From the NCBI RefSeq assembly GCF_018143015.1, contig NC_054743.1, positions 26,597,934 through 26,661,933 on the forward strand: a stretch of DNA of 64,000 nt. Direction: 5' to 3'. The notes below the pieces were generated by a model, which searched no databases, had not been told where the DNA came from, and was given only the letters and a program-made list of their open reading frames with translations. Both the position numbers and the translations under genes were made by a program. This stretch comes from Lytechinus variegatus (taxonomy: Eukaryota > Echinodermata > Echinoidea > Temnopleuroida > Toxopneustidae). Shown piece by piece: positions 1 to 12,400 of the stretch. The first letter of the stretch is position 1, and each line of letters begins with the position of its first letter.

Positions 1-416
1 AATGAATGTTTGTCATGCTCTTTCCTAACTCGTGAATGGTGAAAAAAGCTATCTTATTTACTTTTTAGAAACAGTTTAGGATGATTTGAGAGAAAAATGA
101 GCGGATACATTGAAATAATTCAAAGAAGAATTGACCAATTGCTGTATTACATGTATTACATTCATCATAGTTTAGGATGATTAGATTGAATTAATCATAA
201 CTCTTTGTGAGACCTGGCCCGGGTGATTATGACAGCCAGTTATATCATAGTTATTGATTGTTTGATAATATCTGTATAGAGCTACGTCAATCGCACACTG
301 CGCAGTGGCAGCTGGGCCCATGATCAATTGGGCAAAATTTTCTGAGTATTTCCATTTGAGACCTCTATTTCGAACAATAAGATATGGATTTTTTTTATGT
401 TTCTTTCCTCTTGCAG

Positions 417-459
417 GTGGCGCTGCCTATGTCTTGGGGAGGATGAATGGGGATTGTTG
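417..459 (+). CDS. AMD1: AMD1 exon (first in window)
   Basis: A 43-nt exon between acceptor TTGCAG and donor GTAAGT encoding GAAYVLGRMNGDC plus part of W. It enters in phase 2 and leaves in phase 2, so the upstream exon is missing to the left. Confidence 0.93.
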
Positions 460-3400
460 GTAAGTAGAACCTTACTATTGGCTTTCAGTTATTCTTACTT
501 TCATAAATTAACATAGGAAAAATATTGATTATTCATATTTTCGCTAACTTGCGAGGCATTGTACAATACAAATACTGCATAATCTCATCTGCACAACGAT
601 GCAACATTCCACATTCAGCGAAAGAGACACTCTATCCAACTCGGCCGTGTCTCGTTGGATTGAGCATCTTTCTTTCACCTTATGCCAAATCTCTCACTCA
701 TGCCTACTCACTATTTATCTCATGATATACATTGATACAAGGTTTCAGCAGTGAGTGTGTTTTTATAATTGGCCTGATACTTTGTTTTGTGTCCTTTGTT
801 AGAGTGGAGTCAGCCCGTAACAACAGACTAGACTTGAAAATAAAGATTTCTGGGAGGAAAAAAAGTTTATGTTTTCTGGAAAGAAAATGTTAACCCATGT
901 TACCTCTATGGTTCACCATTTGCACCTGTTTTGTCAAAAAGGACCCCCCCCAAAAAAAAAAAAAGCTAAAAGCAAAACAAAACAAACAAAAAGATTAATG
1001 TCTTTTTATGCCCAATCAACTTTTTATTTCTTGAAAGAGTTATTTGTTTTTGTCTCACCTGCGAAGCAAAGTGAGACTATAGGCGCCGCTTTTCCGACGG
1101 CGGCGGCGGCGGCGTCAACATCAAATCTTAACCTGAGGTTAAGTTTTTGAAATGACGTCATAACTTAGAAAGTATATGGACCTAGTTAATAAAACTTGTC
1201 CATAAGGTTAATCAAGTATTACTGAACATCCTATTAGAGTTTCATGTCACATGACCAAGGTCAAAGGTCATTTAGGGTCAATGAACTTTGGCCGAATTGG
1301 GGATATCTGTTGAATTCCCATCATAACTTTGAAAGTTTATGGATCTGATTCATGAAACTTGGACATAATAGTAATCAAGCATCACTGAAAATTTTGTGCA
1401 AGTTTCAGGTCTCATGATTAAAGTCAAAGGTCATTTAGGGTCAATGAACTTTGGTCGAATCGGGGGGTATCTGTTGAATTACCATCATAACTTTGAAAGT
1501 TTATTGGTCTAGTTCATTAAACTTGGACATTAGAGTAATCAAGTATCACTGAACATCCTGTGCGCGTTTCAGGTCACATGACCAAGGTCAAAGGTCAATG
1601 AACTTTGGCCAAATTGGGTGTATCTGTTGAATTACCATCATAACTTTAAAAGTTTATGGATCTGATTCATGAAACTTGTACATAAGAGTAATCAAGTATC
1701 ACTGAACATCCTGTTCGAGTTTCAGGTCACATGATCAAGGTCAAAGGTCATGTAAGGTCAATGAACTTTGGCCATGTTGGGGTTTTTTGTTGAATAACCA
1801 TCATATCTCTGTAATTTTATTGGTCTAGTTCATAAAAAGTGGACATAAGAGTAACCATGTATCACTGAACATCTTGTGCGAGTTAGAGTAGTATTCAAAG
1901 TCAGCACTGCTGCTATATTGAACCGCGTGATGCAGGTGAGACGGCCAGAGGCATTCTACTTGTTAAAGTTTTGGGTACATCTATTTCGATTTTTCACTCG
2001 ACAATTTTATTCATTGTTTGTTCTCTTTATGAAAGAAATTCAAATTGTTTGTTACATTGGGGGATTTCAAGTACATTGTTGGTGTTGAGAGCTTAAAAAA
2101 AGGCTGCTAAACATGGCTGAAACACCAAGCTCGAACAGTTGCTTCTTCTATATCTGCTTCGGTCTCCCTCACCCCTTCCCCTCTGACCAGCCACCTCAAA
2201 CTCAAGCGCACATCTCAAAACATTTAATATCCCTCCTGAACACATGCCCATACCAATGTACGCCTTTGTATTCAACATCTGATCCGTCTCTTCCAATAAC
2301 TTCATCAAAAGCTCAGTCTTCTTCCTTTCCATCAGCTTCACACCACACATCGCGCTCACCATAGCAGAGCTGCCAAGTAGTACGATTTTTCCGTATTTCA
2401 TACGGAAATCAATTTAAAATACGTCAGTACGCTTTTTCATGATAAAATACGGGAAAAACAAATTAGAGAAGAAAAGGTATTCCGTGTGTTGCTGCCCTCT
2501 ACGTTCAATGAGTTATGCTTACATCAAGGCTTTCCGATTAGAATTTTCAATATCTTGGCGAATCAATGCGGGTGACAAGTTCCGAGCGCACACGTAGTTT
2601 ACAAGCGCAAAGCAGCGGCTCAAATCGCGATATTTTGCGACTGGTAAATACGTCTGTAAGGATGATGACGTCATCCAAGATGGCAACTTACGTTGACCGA
2701 CGGAAGGATTGAAGATGACGATGTTTCGATCATAATTTGAAACGAATTAGCCGTAACTGCGGTCTAAGGTACGATATATCTGAATTTCATACATTTTTCC
2801 GTAAATATGGATGCAATTTCTTTTTCATAATGTGACATTTTATGATTTTATGTGCCAAAAAACGATCAAAAAAAAAAACGGGTTTCCGTCGAATGTTGGA
2901 TCTAACGTTACTCCTAATACGTTGTCTGTACGTACGGGCCTCCAAATTCTTCAGTCTATGTATTGGAGAGTGATCCAACGCAGTTCAGCGGAACAACAAA
3001 AATCTAGACTGAAGCTTTCGGTCTCGTGTGCGACGGTGTGGGGCGCCAAACAATGTAAGAAGTGATCGAACTTTGCCATTATGCATGCATATTTATCTCA
3101 TGGTAAAAATACGGATTTTTTGGTCAAAATACTGATTTGGGGGGATAAGAATACTGAAAATGCAAAATACAACTTGGCAGCTCTGCCATAGCTCTCGCAG
3201 TCTTTCTCAAAATACCAATCTCGTTTTCACTCAAACACCCCATTTAACTCCCATGCAATGTAAGATGAAAGACTTACAGTTTTAATCTACTCTACCTCAT
3301 ATTTGTAAACAATACCTGTAAACCATGCAATACTGTTCCAAAATTTGTTTTTCAGAAAATCAAACATGTCAACCAATAATAAGACATTCTCTATTATCAT

Positions 3401-6400
3401 ATTTATTTTTCAGGTATCTTTACACATTGGACAACTCCAGTATTGAACAACCTGATCAGACTCTGGAAATATCCTTCGGAATTTTTTTAATGACAAATTT
3501 TCTTTTATTCTTGTCGAAAGCACTCATGGATGATAATGCGAAGTATACTTGAGTATCATTTAAAATTCTAGTCGGGAAAAGAAATGTTTCGGCTGTAGGA
3601 TTTTTTTTCCCAACTGTCTATTCTTTGTGAAAATTTTATTTCAATTTTTTGATATCTCACAGTCTCTCAGAACTGTTTGCATTCCTCTTAACTAAAAGGT
3701 CCTCTGAGCACACATCTGACAAAGTTTAGTGATTCAGATAACAGAAATCCACCAACAAATTTATAGCCCATTCCCTATTCTTTTGAAGTGATTTATATTG
3801 GGCTATCAATCAAAATAGATTTCATTTGAAATCACAAAATTCAATCAAATACGCTCATTATTTCCTCCATATAAGAACTGTAAATTGGAATGGTACCATG
3901 CACTAAACTCAAGTTAAAATAGGCAGGCTTCAGCCTTTAGTAGCTTTTTATTTTAAATTGCAATAGCCTAAGAACACCTCTCCCCCTGATATGCATGTCA
4001 CAATCAACTTTATTTACACAGTGATGTACCAAATTGTACAACATTACATGTAATTATAGTAATTTGTTTTATTATGGCCTGATTAAAGATAAATGCCAAT
4101 ATTGGTAACGATCTCAAAATGACTTTTTACAGAATCTAATATAATAACCACCCAAGTGTCTGTTTGTATGAATAAAAAATATGTGCCAATGGATTCTGGA
4201 AGAAATTGTGTAATCGCTGAGAAATAAGCAAAATAAGAGCGGATTCGGTCACTTCCGTCGGGTCTTTATTCCAGCAATAATAATACACTGTCCCACATGT
4301 GCCTATCTGTGTTGGTGATCTTCAGTGTGAACATTTTTCAGCGTAGATTTCAAGATTTCACAAAGTTCAGTTTATGTAACTGTACCAGATCTAGATCCTC
4401 GATGATATACTAACAATTAAGCCTGGTTTTACAGACTTTCTCATGAAATCGGTGTTTACTGCAACTACTGGCATTTATCTTTAAGTATGCTAATTTATGC
4501 ATAAAATCAGAATTTGGCTTTTGATCTTTAAATGAAGCTCCAAAACTTCTAAATTTTGCTCTAAACACTCTCTTTGGGATTCTATGTAACAATAGGATTG
4601 ACTGTACATGTATTGTTCTGATAGAAAAGGGTCAGTGGTCAATATCCTTGACCATTACATTACATCCTCATGACCGAGCTAGATGATGAAATCATGGCCC
4701 ACTTCCAGAACACCAAGGGACGCAAGTCAGAAGCAGTCACTAAGGTAAGATTGAATCTATTCAAATGAGCAAGCTTTTTATGAGATCTGAATTCACTTGG
4801 TCTACTAGCAGATGGTCTAATTCTCAGATCATCTTTTACATCATCATTGCCATACCTACTTTGTCCACGATCAACTTGGTCCAATCGCCATTTGATGCAA
4901 CCCTCATTAGGTCTCATTCTCAAAATATGACATTTAGTCTAATGCCAAGATGGTCTAATTTCCCCTAAAGTTGTGTACTTCTTTCTCACACCTTGTCATA
5001 TTAATATTTGGTTCATAAAATATTCATCTAAAGTGGTGCTGGTGCTTCAAATAGAGGTGAATTTCTCCTTAGGACGATATCTGTGGACCTAAGAGATTGA
5101 TTTAACAGATTTCTTTGTACAGTTTTTGTCTCGCCCACCAGAGGTGAAGGCGAGACTTAGGGATCCAAATGTCTGTCGTCCGTCCGTCCATCACAAATCT
5201 AATGACACATAACTCCACAACCGTAAGTCGCTTTTCAATTAAACTTGGATGGTAGATGGACTTGGGGGACCTGCATGTTATGCTGCAGTTAGAGGTCACA
5301 TGGTAAGGTCAAAGGTCATTTTCAGGTCAACGTTAAAGTTTACATGCAAGACTCTCTGAAGACACCTAACTCCGCAACCGTAGGTCGCTTTTCAACCAAA
5401 CTTGGGTGGTAGATGGACTTGGGGGACCTGCATGTTAGGCTGTAGTCGGAGGTCACATGGTAAGGTCAAAGGTCATTTTCAGGTCAACGTTAAAGTTTAC
5501 ATTGAAGACTCTCTTATGACACCTAACTCTGCAACCGTAAGTCACTTTTCAACCAAACTTGGATGGTGGATGGACTTGGGGGACCTGCATGTTATGCTGC
5601 AGTTGGAGGTCACACAATAAGGTCAAAGGTCATTTTCAGGTCAACCTTACCTAACTCAGCAACCGTATGGTGCTTTTCAACCAAACTTGGATGGTAGATG
5701 GACTTGGGGGACCTGCATGTTATGCTGCAGTCGGAGGTCACATGATAAGGTCAAAGGTCATTTTCAGGTCAACCTTACCTTACTCCGCAACCGTAAGGTG
5801 CTTTTCAACCAAACTTGGATGGTAGATTGACTTGGGGGACCTGCATGTTATGCTGCAGTCGGAGGTCACATGATAAGGTCAAAGAATAATTTTCAGGTCA
5901 ACATTAAAATTTACGTGCAAGGCTCTTAAGGCAAGTGTTATTCCATCTTAGTTATATTACAATGAAGTTTTGATACAATTCTGTTGCATGCCCTCACGAA
6001 TCACGATATTTCTTGTTATTTTCATACCTGGGCGAGACACAAAATCGCTTTTGCCTTGTGTTATTTTATGGTTTATTGAATTAACTTAATACATGAAAGG
6101 CAGAATGAAATAGACTATCTTTTTCTAGGCTCCTGTTGCATTAATTATTATGGTAGATATCCATGGTTACAATGCTCAACAGTCAATCACAATATTCTAG
6201 AAGTTTCAATAGAATGGTAAAGCTACCATAATAGGAATTTTGATGCAGCGTGTCCCAATCGTTGTATCGTATTGTAAAATAGGGTACATGGCTAAAGCTA
6301 CATGTTTGCTGTCATTACATCCCAGAATTTGAGGGGGAAATACAACACAAAGGCCCTTATTCTGAACTCGGGTTTAAATTAAACCCTGGTTTAGAGTTAT

Positions 6401-9400
6401 AGTTTAACTATAGAGAGCCAATTGGGGGCACAAATCACTAACAATTACACATTCAATTTACTAACTCATGTGACACCCAAATTGTTCGTAATTGCTGGGA
6501 ATGATAACTGAAGTATTTTTCTTCTTTTTAAAACCAAAAGGAAGTAAAACAGTAACCAAAAGAAATATACAATATAAACAGAATTTTTGGCTCCCCATAA
6601 TTTAAGCACAGAGTTAGACCGTGGTCTGACTTAAACCTGACTTCAGAATACGGGCTAAAGAGTTCAGCCTATACCATACTCATAACATATAATTTTTGCC
6701 CATTTTTGTTTTATAACACAGGACAGTGGAATAGCTGATCTTTTACCAGATTGTATGATTGACGGCTTTGTGTTTGATCCATGCGGCTACTCAATGAATG
6801 GACTGCTACAAAATGTGAGTATCATCTGGCAAACCCTAGTGCTTTGTTGATTCCTCAAAAACAAAGATTGACAGAATTACCAATGAAAGGAAGTTAGTTT
6901 CTTTGTGCAGGATACAAAATCAGTGTCACCTCTCTAGCACATTTGGCTTCCGTCTTACAAAGAGTTGTGATCAATCCAATCAATCTCAACTCTATAAAAT
7001 CCATCCATACCATAATTTTTTTCTGCAGGAAATCTGCACAATCTCCTTGGTAAACACAGAGAATCACACTGAATTTACAAGAGAATGATGAATGTATTAA
7101 TATACATCATATCTTGAATATTTTGAATAAAAATACATTTTAGATGTTGATGTTGCTGGCCATCCATAGTTGTGATCGATTGGATCGATTGCAGCTCTTT
7201 GTTAGACAGGACTCTGATCTTTGTTAATCTTTGTTTGTTAATCATATTGACGCAATGGCCTGTATTCTGAAGTCGGGTTTAACTTAAACTCCGTTCATTT
7301 CTCACCACTACAACAGTACAAACTAGAGTGTGTTTTAGTACATGAAGCTATTGTGCAGAAGATGTAGAGGGCAGGCCCTTGAAAATTTTGAAAATTTTGG
7401 CCAGCAATATGGGTTAGCAACGTAGATAGCCTCCCAGGCCCTTATTCTGATAGCAGGTTAACTTAAACTTGGGTTTAAAGTTGTGGTTTAAGTATGGATA
7501 GCCAATTCTTACATAAATCACTAATGGTAGAGATCATATTTCAGCTCATTTTGCTCTCAAATCATTCATAATTGTCTAGGAAGTATAAATAGATGATCAT
7601 CTTCACCATCGATGAATCAGGAAAGAGCACAGTAAAAGTGAGAAACATACAACTTAATAAAAATTTTGAGACTTTTGGCTTCCCATAATTTTAGCACGGA
7701 GTTAGACCATGGTCTAAGTTAAACTTGACTTCAGAATACGGGCCAATGTGTCTTGTTTTCATCCATTTGATTCCGGGGGGGGGGGGGGGGATGGGGTGCC
7801 TTACAAAATTTAAGTAAGTGTGACCTAGAGTTGCAGTTGTGTGTGATATGTAACGCATCCCCGCATTGGCCCGGGGGGCATTTCATAAAGCTGATGGCAA
7901 GTTAAGAGCGACTTTAAGAACGACTGGTGATTGTTTCTTGTGGTAAATGATATTGACCATTAAATGTTCATTGGTGACTATTTAGAGCGTAAGAAAGGTT
8001 CACCAGCCGCTCTTAACTTACAGACAGCTTTATGAAACACCCACCAGATAATGTGCATGGGATGCACATTACCACATACACATCAATTAGATTACATGTT
8101 GATTAACGTGCGCATTGGCTTTGTGAAACACCCCTCTGAAGGCTCTGATTCCGATCAGGAACCTGGTTCCTGTAGGCAATGGGTTAACCTGTTTAGTTCT
8201 GAATTCTGTGATTCCTGTTGGCTTTGTACAAAGACAGTCCATTTCCAGTGGGCAATGGGTTAACCTGTTTAGTTCTGAATTCTGTGATTCCTGTTGGCTT
8301 TGTACAAAGACAGTCCATTTCCAGTGGGCAATGGGTTAACCAATTGAATATTGTAGTCTTTGCACATGGGCAACCCTGTTCAAGTGAGAAATAGATTAAC
8401 CTATCGAGTACTGAATTATGTAATTCCTGTAGGCCTTGTAATGTATATGCAAAGGCAACTGGTTTCAGTACTAAGTAGGTTAAAGATAAATTGCAATACT
8501 TCAAACGAACATGAAGTGAGTTTTGATAGAATGGCCAAATGTTCATATCATATTTTTATTCAGTGTGTTTGGTGAGTTCCTGTTTTTGGTTTCACTTTAG
8601 TTCAAATCTACATTCAATAAATTCAAAGTTTTGATTTTAAGAAGTAATTAAATGGATTTCTGATATTTTGGCTGATAAAATTCAGGGCAGCGGACTATAC
8701 ATGTACAATATCAAAAAGTAAATTTAATTTGATTCAAGAGAGTTTGTTTTCTTAAAAAATGGAAATTCACACAAAGAATATAATAGTCAATCTGAGCACA
8801 TTTCCCAGCTTTATTAATTTTACAAGATCCTCTTGATTGAGGTCATAAACCCTGTAATGTGGGGCCTGCAGGAAGTTAAACAAATATTCAAGTGGAAAAA
8901 TGAATTTTTACCAATTTGCTCAGAACAAGATATGCTTTTCGTGATTTTAACCCCTTGCTTTCCTGGACTTCCCTTTGGAAATCATAATTTGAATAGATGA
9001 GTATTATCTTGTGGAGATGTCAGGGAAGCTTTTCATGAAGAATTAAATCAGTGATTTTCATTGACTAGTTCAGCCAATCAGATGCAACGATTTAAAGTAT
9101 GGTAGCTTGTAACATCTGTCGGGGAAAAATCACCGACCAAACTTTTCATGAAACATTCCTGTTTCCTATTTTTTTATAGTACTCTAGATGAAGGAAGAAG
9201 GATGTCATGTATCCATAATATATAGAGACACAGTTAATTAAATCTACACTTTAAATGTAAATTTTAATTCCTCATTTTGTTTGTACTTTGATGCAATTTT
9301 CTGTTAATATGTACTCACAAAAAAATCTTTTTGCATCATATTTTACCCCAAAGCAAGCATCTTTTAATAGAGACATTGGTCTTTATTTGTTTCTGAAGCC

Positions 9401-12400
9401 CTCTAGGGTAATTCCATTTCAAACTTGGTCTAAAATGAAAACTTTGTTGGATGCAAAATAAAAATTCAATTTTGCGGTGCAAAATGAACTCAGCAACATG
9501 AATGAAATTTCATGTGGAAAGTATAAAAGAAACAAAATGGCCCTTCCGTTTCAATTTACTGGGCAGATAGAAAATCACTGTCCCTACTTTTTATGTAATA
9601 TTGAGAAATTTATTTAAATTTGTATATTTAATCTTTTGGGATTATCAATGTAATCCATGCAGTTGTTAGGCTCGTCACTTATATTTATATATTTTTTATT
9701 TTGTCTTTCTCAGGATGGCTATGTCACTATCCATGTTACACCAGAAAAGGAATTCTCCTATGTCAGCTTTGAGACCAATGCTTCCATGGTAAATCATTTT
9801 CTCTCCTATTAAACAGTGAAACCTGAGCTGATTGTAAGTAACAAGCGACTTTACGAATGACTGGTGATCATATCTTGCAGTTAATCATGTGCATTGAAAT
9901 TTCAGAGGTGGTGATTGAGTTCCTAAGAATTGATCACCAGTCCTTCGTAAAGTCGCTCGTAACTTACTAACAGCTGTATGAAATACCTAACTTAAACCTG
10001 TAAAAGAAAGAATCGTTACGATAACAAATGAACAGTTTCCATACCAAATTTGCTATCAGCCAACCATGGGACCGTAATGCAAAGCTTAGCAATGATCATA
10101 GAACATTTTTCTATGATTGTTTACATTGACTACAATGTACCATTAGTAGTGAAAATCAAGTGTACAATCTATCGCTAACCTCTGTGATACTGGACCCTGA
10201 TAGAAGCATTTCAGTAGCTTGTAACTGTCATTGCAAAGTTGCTGTTATAACAAGTTCTATGAAACTGGCCCCAGTGGGCCCAGTATGTAAAAATTACCCA
10301 GTGGAGATGAGAAAAACAGTGAAAACATGTATGAGCAGTTGGATTGTTTTGATGGCTAGCTGTAGTATAAGTTATAAGGCTAAAACTATTCAAGAGAATC
10401 CAAACTTTATGGATGGTATTCCCGTAATTAAACCTAGGTTAAAACGTCTAAACTAGAATTTCAAACTACACCTCCATGTAATGCTAGTCTTCATATGTTT
10501 GTTCCATATTTGTGTCCAATATATTATACCAAATAATCCATTAAAATATAATAAGATATTTTGTACATGTATTTTCCTGTTCTTTCCTTATCACGACTTG
10601 AGTTTATTTATTTTTTACAGTTTTTTGCAGCAGGATAAGAATGATTTTTAATTGATGAATGGGTTGACACCTGGAAATCCATAAAAAAAAGTGTTTTAAA
10701 TTAGTCCAGGTTTAACTAGACCATGGTTATCAGAATACCACCGTATATCTTTATAGCCAGGTGTCTCTAAACGATCCTAAGTGTTTTTCCATATGATTAA
10801 CTGCTTGATTGTTTTCTCATCGTGAAAACTTTGACAGATTAGGCAATAAATCATGGCACTTCAATAGCATGATTATCCTTGTGTAGAACCCAAGCCATGC
10901 AAGTTTAAAAATATGCTTACTTCCTTCATTGACTTGTCAGTTGTTAAATGTAATTAATGTAGAGGTATTGGGGCACAGTGGATAAGTCTCTGGACTTTGA
11001 ACCACAAAGTTCAGGATCAAATCACAGCACTCCATTCGCCACTCTCCACCCAGGTGTAGAAAATGGGTACCCGTGAGGAAGGAATTCCTTGAATGCTCGA
11101 GCGTCCAATTAGGGTAGCCGTGCTAAAGCTGGGATAATAGTATGCAGTGCTTAGAAGCATTTGTATTTAGTGCATATAAATGTTGCATATTATTATTGTT
11201 ATTATTATTATTAAATGCCACTTTTAAGACAATTAGGATATATTGTTTTTATTTATCTATTTATTTTAATTTTTACAGGAGGAGTATAGTAGCCTCGTTG
11301 AGCGTATTCTCACTACCTTCAGGCCTGGGAAATTTGTTATGACGCTCTTCACTAATGAGGTAATTATTACCCGGGTATTGATATGAATGTTGTTGCAGTA
11401 AGCACTGATTATTGCTAGATAGTCAGTGAAACGAAATTTAATTGTCACTATATCACCGATTAAAGAAAGTTAATTTCCATTTCATTCTATTCCCTTGATT
11501 GAAAGTATATAACTCAATTAAATTTTCATGTCTTCATTGTAACAATTGATTTGTATTTTATTCATCTATTCATTTTATTCATGGTGTTTATGTCATTCTT
11601 TTGAGAGCTTGAATGATTTCTGCCAGCAACATGAGATTGTTTTAGTTTTGTCTTTTTCAGACTTTTATTTTACTTATTGTTGTTCCATAATTAATTTTTT
11701 TGAGTTTTATGTTTTGGCCAGGCACAAGTGTCCACTTCTCACGATATAGATGATGTCCAATTTGTTTGATTTTTTTTTAAATACGAGTATAGTAGATAAA
11801 AGTAAACAAATCTCAAGGTCATGAAACTCATTGTTTTTCTGTCATTTATGGACAAATTTTAATGAATTAAAAATCAGCAGCTTTCTGAAACAATTTTTGA
11901 TGGAAATTAAACGTTACCAGAGGTTTTAGATTACAATCCACCATCGATATATTATGTAGCCATTTTCATTCAAGCTGACAAATAAGCTACAATTAATATC
12001 CAAAGGAGCTCCTCTCACTACCACTGGCGTACATACTAAAGGAATCAGAGCCCTCCCCCCCTGAAAAAAACAAAAATACCATTATCAAGAAAAATTATAA
12101 AAAGGGGGAAAATAAGGGGTAAAGGAAAGGAAATGAAAAAAGGATGAAATAAGATACTATTTGTTGAATATCATAAAAACTTATCAAAACATCTGAATTT
12201 CATTTTTGGAAGGTCATTATTATCCTCACATACACCATATTGCCCAGTCAGCTTGGTGTCAGCTTCTAAGTGGCGATTTTGTGTATTGATTTTTATCAAC
12301 AAGATATTAATTCCACTAATCATTCCTATTAAGTACTTTTTATAGCCGTCTGAAAGGGTATTAATCTGTTTAATGTTGTAAAACGTCCTTTGTCAAATGG

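Noticed and set aside
3414..3552. AMD1 exon extended to the TGA at 3550
   Set aside because: AMD1 similarity ends exactly at 3468 and resumes at 4664; the extension is the start of the AT-AC intron.
4660..4923. Minus-strand 87-codon frame over the AMD1 ILMTELD exon
   Set aside because: It is the antisense of a well-supported coding exon.
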